From JALZBL01 sp040004775 (GTDB lineage Bacteria > Actinomycetota > Actinomycetes > Mycobacteriales > Jatrophihabitantaceae): DNA of 36,678 nt. The position numbers and the translations under genes were made by a program. How positions within the stretch are numbered: the stretch's first letter is position 1; each line of letters starts with the position of its first letter. Location: the NCBI GenBank assembly GCA_040004775.1, contig JBDUAD010000016.1, positions 1 to 36,678 of the forward strand, read 5' to 3'. The notes under the pieces are model-generated. The model was not told where the DNA came from, did no database searches, and saw only the letters and a list, made by a program, of their open reading frames with translations. Below are positions 22,624 through 30,812 of the stretch, one piece after another.

Positions 22624-23868
22624 TCATGCGCTGATCTGGGTGACGTCGTCCTCGTAGGCGGCCGTGCGTCGCGGCGCCCGGACCGGCCGGCGCTCGGGGC
22701 GGGAGGCTCGTCCGGCCGCACGGGCCCGCTCGACCACCCGGCCGATCGCCTGCACAACCGACTCCACGTCAGCATCGGTGCTGGTATGGCCGAGGGAGAA
22801 GCGCAGGGAACCGCGGGCCAGGTCCGGCGCAACGCCCATGCCGAGCAGCACGTGCGACGGCTGGGCCACACCGGCCGAGCAGGCCGAGCCGGTGGAGCAT
22901 TCCACGCCCTGCGCGTCGAGCAGCATGAGCAGCGAGTCACCCTCGCACCCGGGCAGGGACACGTGCAGGTTGCCGGGCAGCCGGGCGACGGGCGACCCGT
23001 TGAGTACCGCGTCGGGAACCTGGGCGCGGATCCCCTCCCACAGTCGCGTCCGCAGGCGCAGCAGCTCGTCGTGGTAGGTCTGGCGGCGGCTGACCGCAAG
23101 AGTCGTGGCGGTGGACAGGCCGACGATGCCGGGCGTGTCCAACGTGCCCGAGCGCACATCGCGCTCCTGGCCGCCACCGTGCAGAAGCGGCACGCAGGCC
23201 ACGTCCCGGCGCAGGAGGAGGGCACCCACGCCGTAGGGGCCGCCGAGCTTGTGCGCAGTGAGGCTCAGCGCCGATACCCCGCTGGCCGCGAAGCTCACCG
23301 GCAGCGGGCCGGCGGCCTGCACCGCGTCGGTGTGAAACGGGATCTCGAACTCGACCGCGACCTCGGCCAGCGCGGAGATCGGGGAGACCGTGCCGACCTC
23401 GTTGTTGGCCCACATGGCGGTGATGACCGCGACCGAGTCGGGGTCGTCGCCGATCGCGGCGCGCAACGCCCCGGGGATGACCGCTCCCTCGGACGTGACG
23501 TCCAGCCAGGTGATCTCGGCACCCTCGTGCTTGGCCAGCCACTCCACCGTGTCCAGAACGGCGTGGTGCTCCAGCGGGCTGGCGATGACCCGACGACGGC
23601 GCGGGTCGGCGTCGCGGCGGGCCCAGTAGATGCCCTTGACCGCCAGGTTGTCGGCCTCGGTGCCACCGCCGGTGAAGATGACCTCCGACGGCCGGGCGCC
23701 CATGGCCTCAGCCAGGGCCTCTCGACACTCCTCCACCGTGCGCCGTGCGGCCCGTCCCGACGCGTGCAGCGAGGACGGGTTGCCCACCCGGGCGAGAGCG
23801 TCGGCCATGGCCGCGATGGCTTCAGGAACCATCGGCGTGGTGGCCGCGTGATCGAGGTAGGCAGGCAT
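22624..23868 (-). CDS. iscS: Cysteine desulfurase
   Basis: A PLP enzyme that takes sulfur from cysteine for Fe-S clusters and tRNA thiolation. It has 414 residues and starts MPAYLDHAATTPM. His101-His102 lie in SPLEHHAVLDT. The PLP Schiff-base Lys207 is in SLTAHKLGGPYGVGALL, and the persulfide Cys330 is in CSTGSACSAG, in a short loop typical of group II-like actinobacterial IscS. A charged C-terminal tail of about 30 residues (RASRPERRPVRAPRR) extends beyond the core. It directly precedes mnmA, its likely sulfur acceptor. The ATG at 23868 follows TAGGAT by 8 nt. Confidence 0.95.
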   Translation of the reverse strand: MPAYLDHAATTPMVPEAIAAMADALARVGNPSSLHASGRAARRTVEECREALAEAMGARPSEVIFTGGGTEADNLAVKGIYWARRDADPRRRRVIASPLEHHAVLDTVEWLAKHEGAEITWLDVTSEGAVIPGALRAAIGDDPDSVAVITAMWANNEVGTVSPISALAEVAVEFEIPFHTDAVQAAGPLPVSFAASGVSALSLTAHKLGGPYGVGALLLRRDVACVPLLHGGGQERDVRSGTLDTPGIVGLSTATTLAVSRRQTYHDELLRLRTRLWEGIRAQVPDAVLNGSPVARLPGNLHVSLPGCEGDSLLMLLDAQGVECSTGSACSAGVAQPSHVLLGMGVAPDLARGSLRFSLGHTSTDADVESVVQAIGRVVERARAAGRASRPERRPVRAPRRTAAYEDDVTQISA

Positions 23869-23876
23869 CTCTGCCG

Positions 23877-23882
23877 ATCCTA
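23877..23882 (-). promoter_or_regulatory. Leaderless -10 hexamer of iscS-mnmA operon
   Basis: TAGGAT on the minus strand, 8 nt before the iscS ATG, in the 169-bp spacer divergent from the peptidase gene. No other clear element was seen in that spacer. Confidence 0.45.
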
Positions 23883-24037
23883 CGGACCGTTTACGCGGCA
23901 CCGGCACGGCTGTGATCGACTGGTCCCCGGGCGCACCGAAAGGGTCCTTGGCGCCACCTGCTCCCTCACCGTCGCCCGCCTCCCTGCCGTTCACCGTTTC
24001 GACCTGCTCGATCACCGTCGTGGATCGGAGAATCTCG

Positions 24038-26092
24038 ATGAACCCCGCACTGCCCCCGGACAATCCCTTCGCCCGCGAGTCGGAGCTGGACTTCCGGCTG
24101 CCGCCGTTCGACCGCATCGGGGCGGCCGAGCTGGCCGAGGCGCTGGCCGCGGGCATGGCCGCACAACTCGCGGAGGTCGCGGCCATCACCGCCACGACCG
24201 AGCCGGCGACGTTCGACAACACCGTGGTCGCACTGGAGCGCTCCGGCCGCCTGCTCGAGCGGGCGCAGCGGGTCTACTCGGCCTACGTCAGCTCGTTGTC
24301 CGACGACGCAATTCGCTCGGTGGAAACCGAGTTCGCTCCGCGCCTGGCCGGCCACTCCGACGCCCTCAAGCTCGACCCGCAGCTGTTCGACCGTCTCGAG
24401 CAGGTGCACCGCGCTCGCCATGAGTCCGGCCTGGACGCCGAGGCGGTACGCCTGGTCGAACGGCTGCACACCGACTTCGTCCTCGCCGGGGCTCGCCTGG
24501 ACGAAGCCGGCCGGCAGAGGCTGCGGGACCTCAACCAGCAGATCGCCCGTGCGTCGACGACGTTCAATCAGCGTCTCACCGCGGCGATGGAGGCGGCAGC
24601 GGTGCACGTCGAGGAGGTGGAGCAGCTCGACGGTCTTGGTCCCGACGCCATCGCGGCGGCCGCGGCCGCGGCGATCGCGCGTGGTCACGACGGCGGCTAC
24701 CTGATCCCGTTGCTGCTGCCCACGCCGCAGCCGGCGCTGGCCTGGCTGACCAACCGCGCGCTGCGCCGCCGCCTGCACCAGGCATCCGTCGAGCGCGCGT
24801 CGGGCGACGCCGGTACCGGCCCGGTCGCGGTGGAGCTGGCCCGGATTCGGGCGGCCCGCGCCGCACTCCTGGGGTTCGGCAGCCACGCCGAGTTGATGGT
24901 GGCCGACCAAACCGTCGGGTCGGTGGACGCAATGGATGCGATGCTCGGCCGGCTGGTCGGCCCGGCCGTCACCAATGCCGACGCCGAGGCGGCGGTGATC
25001 GCGGAGTTGGCCGCGCGCGACGGCGTCGACCTGGCCGCCTGGGACTGGGCCTACTACGCCGAACAGGTGCGAGCGGAGCGCTTCTCGCTCGACGCGGCCG
25101 CGCTGCGCCCCTTCTTCGCGCTGGAACGGGTGCTGTTCGACGGGGTCTTCTTCGCCGCCACCGGCCTGTACGGCATCACCTTCACCGAACGCACCGACCT
25201 GCCGCGCTACCACCCGGACGTACGGATCTGGAAGGTGGACGAGGCCGACGGAACGTCGCTGGGGCTCTTCGTGGCCGACTTCTTCGCCCGGGAGGGAAAG
25301 CGCGGCGGAGCGTGGATGTCGACGTTCGTGGACCAGAACCGGCTGCTCGGCACGCCGGCGGTCGTCGTGGTCAATCTCAACGTCAACCGCCCGTCCGGCG
25401 ACGCGCCGGCCCTGCTCTCCCTCGGCGAGGTCCGCACGCTGTTTCACGAGTTCGGCCACGCGCTGCACGGGCTGTTCTCCGACGTCACGTACCCGCGGTT
25501 CTCCGGCACCGACGTGCCGCGTGACTTCGTCGAGTTCCCGAGCCAGGTCAACGAGATGTGGTCGCTGTGGCCGCAGGTGCTGGCCAACTACGCGCGCCAC
25601 GTCGAGACCGATGAGCCTCTGCCCGAGGCCACGGCCGCGGCGATCCGCGACGCCGAGCAGTGGGGCGAGGGCTTCTCGACCACTGAGTACCTGGGGGCAA
25701 CGCTGCTCGATCAGGCCTGGCACCGGCTCTCGGCCGACGACGACATCCACGATCCGGAGGCGTTCGAGGCTGCGGCGCTCAAGGAGGCCGGTGTCGCACA
25801 TCCGTTGATCCCGCCGCGCTATCGAACGACCTACTTCCAGCACATCTTCGCCGGCGCCTACTCGGCCGGTTACTACTCCTACATCTGGTCCGAAGTGCTC
25901 GACGCCGACACGGTGGAGTGGTTCCGGGCCTCGGGCGGCTTGCGCCGGGAGAACGGCGAGCGGTTCCGACGCCGGCTGCTCGCGGTGGGCGGGAGCGTGG
26001 ACTCCCTGCAGGCCTTCCGCGACGTGGTCGGCCGCGACGCCGATATCACTCCGCTGCTGCGCCGGCGTGGCCTGGACCGTCCCGAAACCTGA
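24038..26092 (+). CDS. M3 family zinc metallopeptidase (Dcp/oligopeptidase type)
   Basis: A 684-residue cytosolic peptidase of the thimet oligopeptidase/dipeptidyl carboxypeptidase family. The zinc motif HEFGH is at residues 470-474, followed by ALHGLF. The third ligand region is DFVEFPSQVNEMW (Glu about 499). The C-terminal YSAGYYSYIWSEVLDAD block carries the Tyr residues that line the active site of the family. N-terminal helices (NPFARESELDFRLPPFDRIG) are as in Dcp. Such enzymes degrade short peptides from protein turnover. The ATG at 24038 has GGAG 7 nt before it; an in-frame codon at 23912 would add residues with no family match. Confidence 0.93.
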   Translation: MNPALPPDNPFARESELDFRLPPFDRIGAAELAEALAAGMAAQLAEVAAITATTEPATFDNTVVALERSGRLLERAQRVYSAYVSSLSDDAIRSVETEFAPRLAGHSDALKLDPQLFDRLEQVHRARHESGLDAEAVRLVERLHTDFVLAGARLDEAGRQRLRDLNQQIARASTTFNQRLTAAMEAAAVHVEEVEQLDGLGPDAIAAAAAAAIARGHDGGYLIPLLLPTPQPALAWLTNRALRRRLHQASVERASGDAGTGPVAVELARIRAARAALLGFGSHAELMVADQTVGSVDAMDAMLGRLVGPAVTNADAEAAVIAELAARDGVDLAAWDWAYYAEQVRAERFSLDAAALRPFFALERVLFDGVFFAATGLYGITFTERTDLPRYHPDVRIWKVDEADGTSLGLFVADFFAREGKRGGAWMSTFVDQNRLLGTPAVVVVNLNVNRPSGDAPALLSLGEVRTLFHEFGHALHGLFSDVTYPRFSGTDVPRDFVEFPSQVNEMWSLWPQVLANYARHVETDEPLPEATAAAIRDAEQWGEGFSTTEYLGATLLDQAWHRLSADDDIHDPEAFEAAALKEAGVAHPLIPPRYRTTYFQHIFAGAYSAGYYSYIWSEVLDADTVEWFRASGGLRRENGERFRRRLLAVGGSVDSLQAFRDVVGRDADITPLLRRRGLDRPET

Positions 26093-26130
26093 CCGTCTTG
26101 CGCTGTCGGCGGTGCGAGCCGTAGTCACCA

Positions 26131-26152
26131 CGGGCGCCCGGCCGCACGCCCG
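26131..26152. terminator. Possible hairpin between convergent genes
   Basis: CGGGCG and CGCCCG flank a 10-nt loop in the 104-bp space between the peptidase and MFS genes. It is GC-rich without a U tract. Termination for either gene is inferred from position only. Confidence 0.25.
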
Positions 26153-26196
26153 GCCTACGACTCGGTCCCCCCACTACCCCGGACGCAGAGCGCAGG

Positions 26197-27591
26197 TCAG
26201 CGGCGTCCGGGGGTGACGCGAGCGCGACCGGCGAAGCCGAGCCCGATCAGCGCGACGCCGGCCATGACCAGGTCCGCGGTGACGAAGGCCGCCGTGTAGC
26301 TCAGGTGCGAGTGGACGGCCGCGGCCACGAGAACGCCGCCCAGGCCCGTGGTGAAGGCACTGACCGCGTTGTCCGACAATTGCAGCGCGGAGGAATCCCG
26401 CCCCCGGGTTTCGTCCGTGGTCAGATCCAGCATGATCACCCCGACGCTCGACATGCCAAGTCCGGCACCCAACCCGGCGGCCGGCCACACGACGTACATC
26501 AGCCAGCCCGGCGCGCTCGGCACCGAGGCCACCGCCGCCCCGGTGCAAGCCACGGCCAGCAGCACGAAGGCAGTCCGGATGAGCGTCGTTCGATGCGCGG
26601 CCACCGCGTCGCGCCCCTGCCACCATGACCCCAGTGCCCAGGCCAGCGCGGTGCCGAGCAGCGGCAGACCGGCTGCGGTGGGTCCGTAGCCGTGCTGGAC
26701 GGTCAAGGCCAGCGGAATCAGCGACTCGGCGCCGAACATCGCTCCGGCCAGCAGCCCGCGCAGGGCGACCGTCGACGGGACGCCGCGCCGGACCCGCAGG
26801 GTGCCGGCCGGGACGAGCCCAACGATCCCCCAGGCCAGGATCGCCGCACCCGGCCCCGCGGCGATCAGCGCAGCCACGGACGGGTGCTGGCCGGCCTGCA
26901 CCAGAGCGGCCAGTCCGAGCGCGACGGCCAGCGCCCGGGTCAGCCGGCTCCACGGCGCGACGGCCGAGCGCGGATGATCGGACAGGGTGCGCAGGACGGG
27001 AATCATCAGCATTCCCCCGGCGACGACCAGCGGCGCGAGCAGCAGGAAGACGGCGCGCCAGGTGACGTGCTGGGTCAGGAAGCCGGACAGCGGTGGTCCG
27101 ACCAGGGACGGGACCACCCAGGCCGAGCTGATCGCGGCGAAGATCTTGGGTCGCAGCGTCGTTGGGTAACTCTCTCCGATGATCACGTAGATCGCAGTGA
27201 TCAGCAGTCCGCCGCCGAGGCCCTGGACCACCCGGCCGCCGATGAGCTGCGTCATCGTCGACGCGGAGCCGGCGACCAGCAGGCCGAGGCAGAACGTCAC
27301 GAGTCCGAGGATGAGCGGTCGGCGCGGGCCGGCCCGGTCGCTCATCGCGCCGGAAACCACCAGCCCGACAACGTTGGCGACGAGGAAGCCCGAGAACACC
27401 CAGCCGTAGGCCGACAGACCGTGTAGGTCGCGGGCCGCCGTGGGCATGGCCGTGGCCACCGACTGGGCTTCGAAGGCGATCAGCGTCACCAGGACGACCA
27501 GGCCGAAGCTGGTCAGCCGGACCGCCCCGGCGAAGATGGAATCCGGCGCTCCGGAAATCGCGGAGCCTTCCGTCCGCGTCTGCGCCGTCAC
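26197..27591 (-). CDS. MFS transporter, drug-exporter-like (DHA2/EmrB type)
   Basis: A 464-residue membrane protein with about 12-14 hydrophobic segments. The family's loop 2-3 motif is VVSGAMSDRAGPRRPLILG, with GGRVVQGLGGGLLITAIYVI in helix four and PTTLRPKIFAAISSAWVVPS, then LVGPPLSGFL, in helix five (the antiporter motif). These point to a proton-driven drug or metabolite exporter, substrate unknown. The GTG at 27591 is supported by the leaderless geometry of the promoter just upstream. It stands alone, convergent with the peptidase gene. Confidence 0.88.
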   Translation of the reverse strand: MTAQTRTEGSAISGAPDSIFAGAVRLTSFGLVVLVTLIAFEAQSVATAMPTAARDLHGLSAYGWVFSGFLVANVVGLVVSGAMSDRAGPRRPLILGLVTFCLGLLVAGSASTMTQLIGGRVVQGLGGGLLITAIYVIIGESYPTTLRPKIFAAISSAWVVPSLVGPPLSGFLTQHVTWRAVFLLLAPLVVAGGMLMIPVLRTLSDHPRSAVAPWSRLTRALAVALGLAALVQAGQHPSVAALIAAGPGAAILAWGIVGLVPAGTLRVRRGVPSTVALRGLLAGAMFGAESLIPLALTVQHGYGPTAAGLPLLGTALAWALGSWWQGRDAVAAHRTTLIRTAFVLLAVACTGAAVASVPSAPGWLMYVVWPAAGLGAGLGMSSVGVIMLDLTTDETRGRDSSALQLSDNAVSAFTTGLGGVLVAAAVHSHLSYTAAFVTADLVMAGVALIGLGFAGRARVTPGRR

Positions 27592-27597
27592 TGTTCA

Positions 27598-27628
27598 ACC
27601 ATGCAAGGTCAACCGTCGTTGAGGTCAA
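27598..27628 (-). promoter_or_regulatory. MerR-type promoter of the MFS gene
   Basis: On the minus strand TTGACC (27628-27623) and CATGGT (27603-27598) are separated by 19 bp, 2 bp longer than normal. The spacer holds TCAAC-CGTC-GTTGA (27609-27622 on the plus strand). An over-long spacer with a dyad between -35 and -10 is the known layout of promoters activated by MerR-family proteins. The GTG of the MFS gene is 7 nt after the -10, so the message would be leaderless. No merR gene is in the window. Confidence 0.45.
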
Positions 27629-27677
27629 ACCGGTATCCGCCCGCGGGTGTGTGTGTCGGTCCGCCGGCGCAAACCCG

Positions 27678-28637
27678 TCAGCCCTTGCGCGCGGCCAACT
27701 CCTGGGTCAGTGCCGGCGCGACGGTGAACAGGTCGCCGACCACACCGAAGTCGGCCAGCTCGAAAATCGGCGCTTCCGGATCCTTGTTGATCGCCACGAT
27801 CGTCTTCGACGTCTGCATACCGGCCCGGTGCTGGATCGCCCCCGAGATGCCCACGGCCACGTAGAGCTGCGGCGACACCGTGACACCGGTCTGGCCGACC
27901 TGCATCTGGTGCGGCACCCAGCCGGCGTCGGTGGCGGCCCGGGAGGCACCGACCGCGGCGCCGAGGGAGTCAGCCAGGGATTCGATCACGGCGAAGTTGT
28001 CGGCCGAGCCGACCCCGCGGCCACCGGAGACGATCACCGACGCGTCCGCGAGCGTGGGCCGCGAGCCCTTGGCCTCGACCACGGAGTCAAGGACCTCGGC
28101 CGCCCGGGCCGCGGGCGAGGCCGCGGGGTCCACGGCAACGAACTCGGCCGCGCCGGCCGACTCCGTCGCGGCCACCGAGTTGGCCCGCATCGTCACCACT
28201 GGTAGGCCGCGGCTCACCTTGGAGCGCACGCTGACCGATCCTCCGAAGATGGATTGCGTGGCTACACCGTCGGGGTCGATCCCCACCGCGTCGACCAGCA
28301 TGCCGGTGCCGAGCTTGTAGGCCAGCCGGGCGCCGATCTCCTTGTTGTCGCGGGTGCTGGCCAGCAGGACGGCCGCGGCACCGACCTGCGCGGCCAGGGT
28401 GGCCAGCACCTCGGCCGCGGGAGCCACCAGATAGCGCCCGACGTCCTCGCTCTCGGCGGCATAGACCTTGGCCGCGCCGAAGCGGGCCAACGCATCCCGC
28501 AGGCCGGCCGCGGTCCCCGGCGCGCCGATCACCACGGCGGCCGGCTCGCCCAGGGCGGTGGCCGCGGTGAGCAGCTCGTTGGTGATCTTCTTGACGGCGC
28601 CGTCGCCGTGTTCGACGAGAACCAGTACCTCGGCCAT
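27678..28637 (-). CDS. etfA: Electron transfer flavoprotein subunit alpha
   Basis: The FAD-binding subunit of ETF, which carries electrons from acyl-CoA and other dehydrogenases to the membrane quinone pool. It has 319 residues. The N-terminal domain starts MAEVLVLVEHGDG. The C-terminal FAD domain has SGGRGVGSADNFAVIESLAD, then GWVPHQMQVGQTGVTVSPQL and the signature LYVAVGISGAIQHRAGM. AGGAAGG lies about 9 nt before the ATG. It is the second gene of etfBA, 58 bp after etfB. Confidence 0.96.
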   Translation of the reverse strand: MAEVLVLVEHGDGAVKKITNELLTAATALGEPAAVVIGAPGTAAGLRDALARFGAAKVYAAESEDVGRYLVAPAAEVLATLAAQVGAAAVLLASTRDNKEIGARLAYKLGTGMLVDAVGIDPDGVATQSIFGGSVSVRSKVSRGLPVVTMRANSVAATESAGAAEFVAVDPAASPAARAAEVLDSVVEAKGSRPTLADASVIVSGGRGVGSADNFAVIESLADSLGAAVGASRAATDAGWVPHQMQVGQTGVTVSPQLYVAVGISGAIQHRAGMQTSKTIVAINKDPEAPIFELADFGVVGDLFTVAPALTQELAARKG

Positions 28638-28695
28638 CGGGAGATGCCTTCCTGGGAATGCTGCGGTCAGGGCAAAAGAAGGGGAGCGGGCCGGG

Positions 28696-29478
28696 CTAGA
28701 GGAGCTTCTTGGCCTGCAGGAAGTCGGCGATCTGGACCGCTGCGGTGCCGTCGTCCTTGACGATGGTCCCGGCCGCACGCGGCGGCGCGTTCTCGAACTC
28801 GAGCACCTGGCTGGTGGCGCTGGCCAGGCCGACCGAGGCCGGGTCGATACCGAGGTCGGCCACGGTGCGGGTCTCGATCGGCTTCTTCTTGGCCGCCATG
28901 ATGCCCTTGAACGACGGGTAGCGCGGGTCGTTGATCTTCTCCACCACTGATACGACGGCCGGCGTGCTGGCCCGCACCGTGTCGTAGCCCCCGTCGGTCT
29001 GCCGCTCGATCGTCACCGTCGATCCGTCCACGGTGACCTTGCGGGCGTGGGTCAGCTGGGCCACCCCGAGGGCCTCGGCCAGCAGGGCCGGAACGATGGA
29101 CAGCCGGGCGTCGGTGGACTCCGACCCGGCCACGACCAGGTCCCACTCGACACCGGACACCGCCTTGGCCAGCACGGTCGCGGTCTGCATGGCACACGAG
29201 CCGTGCAGGGCGTCGTCACTCACGTGGATGGCCTTGTCCGCGCCCATCGAGAGGGCCTTACGGATCGACTCGGTGGCCCGGTCGGGACCCATGGACAGGA
29301 CGGTTACCTCGCCGCCGTGTGCCTCCTTCAACCGCAAGCTCTCCTCGATCGCGTACTCGTCGATCTCGTTGATGACGGCATCGACCGAGGCGCGGTCGAG
29401 AGTCTTGTCCGAGTCGGCCAGCCGGCGGTCGGCCCACGTGTCAGGCACCTGCTTGACCAGGACGACGATGTTCGGCAT
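28696..29478 (-). CDS. etfB: Electron transfer flavoprotein subunit beta
   Basis: The AMP-binding partner of EtfA. It has 260 residues, starting MPNIVVLVKQVPDTWADRRL, with INEIDEYAIEESLRLKEAHG, then EVTVLSMGPDRATESIRKAL and SMGADKAIHVSD. The recognition-loop region IERQTDGGYDTVRASTPAVV and YPSFKGIMAAKKKPIET are typical. GAAGGAG lies 9-10 nt before the ATG, so unlike many neighbours this gene has a normal leader. A nearly perfect 18-bp palindrome about 75 bp upstream suggests operon control. Confidence 0.96.
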   Translation of the reverse strand: MPNIVVLVKQVPDTWADRRLADSDKTLDRASVDAVINEIDEYAIEESLRLKEAHGGEVTVLSMGPDRATESIRKALSMGADKAIHVSDDALHGSCAMQTATVLAKAVSGVEWDLVVAGSESTDARLSIVPALLAEALGVAQLTHARKVTVDGSTVTIERQTDGGYDTVRASTPAVVSVVEKINDPRYPSFKGIMAAKKKPIETRTVADLGIDPASVGLASATSQVLEFENAPPRAAGTIVKDDGTAAVQIADFLQAKKLL

Positions 29479-29552
29479 CGGCGAATGCTCCTTCGGCGAA
29501 AGACGGCGGCACGGACCGGTCGAACCGGCGGTCGGCGCTCGAGGCCACCGAA

Positions 29553-29570
29553 GGTTACTGGCCAGTAGCC
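29553..29570. promoter_or_regulatory. 18-bp palindrome upstream of etfBA
   Basis: GGTTACTGGCCAGTAGCC is symmetric except for one base pair; the inner 12 bp (TACTGGCCAGTA) are perfect. It is 75 bp upstream of the etfB ATG. The minus-strand TAACCT at 29557-29552 overlaps it as a possible -10, which would suit repression. Symmetry and size fit a TetR-family operator of the kind that controls fatty-acid genes in actinobacteria. The regulator is not in the window. Confidence 0.5.
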
Positions 29571-29772
29571 CACTGCGCCGTCGAGGTGACCATCCTCCCA
29601 CGCGGTCCTCGATATCGTCGGCGAGTCATGACCGGACCGCCGCCAATACGCGCTCTGGGCCCACGCTGGCCGGCGCCACGGCCGGGAGCACGCCCGAGGG
29701 CACGGCCGGGGCCAGCTCTCCCGCGGCGGCGGCGGCGGCGTCCGGTCCGGCTTAGGCGACCCGTCCGCCCCG

Positions 29773-30106
29773 GTGTCGTTCGTGCTGACCGAGCCCGACC
29801 GCGACCGGCTGAACCGCGTGCGGTTGTGGCAGGAGGTCCGCATCCCCGCGGACGCCCTCGACTTCGACTGGAGCGACGGGCCCGGCGGCTGGAGATCCCC
29901 CGCCCGCCGGTCGAGCGCATGGAGTAGCTCTTTGAACTGACCCACGCCGACGGCGGCCGGGAGGCCATCCTCGACCCCGCCAATCCCCGGCGCGGGGGCG
30001 GGGCATTCGGCGAGCACTCGGTGCTCGAGTTCCCGGAGTACCGCCGCCCGGCCTGGCTGGATCTCGACCCCGGTCCGCCGGGAAGCCGCCGCCCTCTGCA
30101 CGTGGC
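29773..30106 (+). pseudogene. Broken esterase (alpha/beta-hydrolase family, N-terminal E-set domain)
   Basis: From 29773 the frame reads VSFVLTEPDRDRLNRVRLWQ, then EVRIPADALDFDWSDGPGGW. It then shifts to RLEIPRPPVERME, an in-frame TAG at 29925-29927, and LFELTHADGGREAILDPANP, then GAFGEHSVLEFPEYRRPAWL. I recognise the N-terminal domain of the enterochelin-esterase-like hydrolases of actinobacteria. The catalytic hydrolase domain that should follow is absent. A frameshift, a stop codon and the missing domain make it a pseudogene. Sequence between 29479 and 29772 holds only the etf control region and no recognisable gene. Confidence 0.65.
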
Positions 30107-30229
30107 CACGGCCAGTTCGACGACGTACTGCTCGACACCGTGCGCACCACCTTCCCGCCGCACGAGCACGAGCAGTTCATCGCTCACTTCCGAGCTCTGG
30201 TCGGCGCCTGGGTGGCCGACCAGAGCTGA
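30107..30229 (+). pseudogene. C-terminal fragment of an unassigned gene
   Basis: In a different frame from the esterase remnant, 40 codons read HGQFDDVLLDTVRTTFPPHE, then HEQFIAHFRALVGAWVADQS, ending at TGA 30227-30229. The codon bias and amphipathic pattern look like a genuine protein tail. I do not recognise the parent family with confidence. It may be a second gene fused to the esterase remnant by deletion. Its last 53 bp overlap the oppositely oriented membrane-protein gene. Confidence 0.4.
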
Positions 30230-30812
30230 CCTGGCGCAGGGCCAGCAGCCCGCCGGCCAGCGCGAAGGCGATGGTGAGCAGGACCAGGAAGCCGGCGGTG
30301 TCGAAGGAGGCGCCGTCGGCCGAATCCACCCACACCGCGCCGGCGTCGATGCAGCTGACCGCGACCCGGCCGGTCACGGTGGCGGTGAACGTCCCGAGCC
30401 GGTGCAACACCCGCGGGTCGTAGGTCAGCGGGGTCACCGCCAGGTCGCTGGACGGGCCATCGGCCCGGGTGTAGGTGCAGGTCAGATCGACCTCGGTCGT
30501 TTCCTGGCGCACGGTGAGCAGGCGCAAGCCGTCGCGGCTGGAGACGTCGTACTGCCGGCCCGCGGTCAGGTGCACCGTCGCCGGTGGCCGCCCGGCGTTC
30601 CAGGAGTGGGCGCCCGAGCCGTTGACCCCGTACTCATCGATCCAGGCGACGAGGGCGAGGAGCAACAGCGAGCCGGCGACCAGGCGGGCCATCCGGCCCC
30701 GTCGGCGGGCGGCCCGCCGGCCCTCGGCGCGAGTCGCCGTTGGTGGAGTCGAGTGCTCCGGAATTGTTGCGGCCGTCATTCCCGGCCTCACTGCGCCACC
30801 GCCCTCGCTCAC
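30177..30812 (-). CDS. Small membrane protein of unknown function
   Basis: A 211-residue protein. Residues 1-45 are cytoplasmic with an Arg-rich patch (EGRRAARRRGRMAR). A first helix follows (LVAGSLLLLALVAWI), then an extracytoplasmic beta-rich region of about 110 residues with two cysteines (VDLTCTYTR and VAVSCIDAG), and a second helix (GFLVLLTIAFALAGGLLAL) near the C-terminus. No family is recognised. The GTG at 30812 overlaps the stop of the Cds1-like gene (GTGA), so coupling is likely; an ATG at 30779 is an alternative start. The C-terminal end overlaps a dead gene fragment on the other strand. Confidence 0.6.
   Translation of the reverse strand: MSEGGGAVRPGMTAATIPEHSTPPTATRAEGRRAARRRGRMARLVAGSLLLLALVAWIDEYGVNGSGAHSWNAGRPPATVHLTAGRQYDVSSRDGLRLLTVRQETTEVDLTCTYTRADGPSSDLAVTPLTYDPRVLHRLGTFTATVTGRVAVSCIDAGAVWVDSADGASFDTAGFLVLLTIAFALAGGLLALRQVSSGRPPRRRPELGSER

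Noticed and set aside
23966..26131. 721-codon open frame antisense to the M3 peptidase
   Set aside because: It has no recognisable motif and mirrors the codon bias of the real gene. The peptidase has an intact HEFGH site and a ribosome site.
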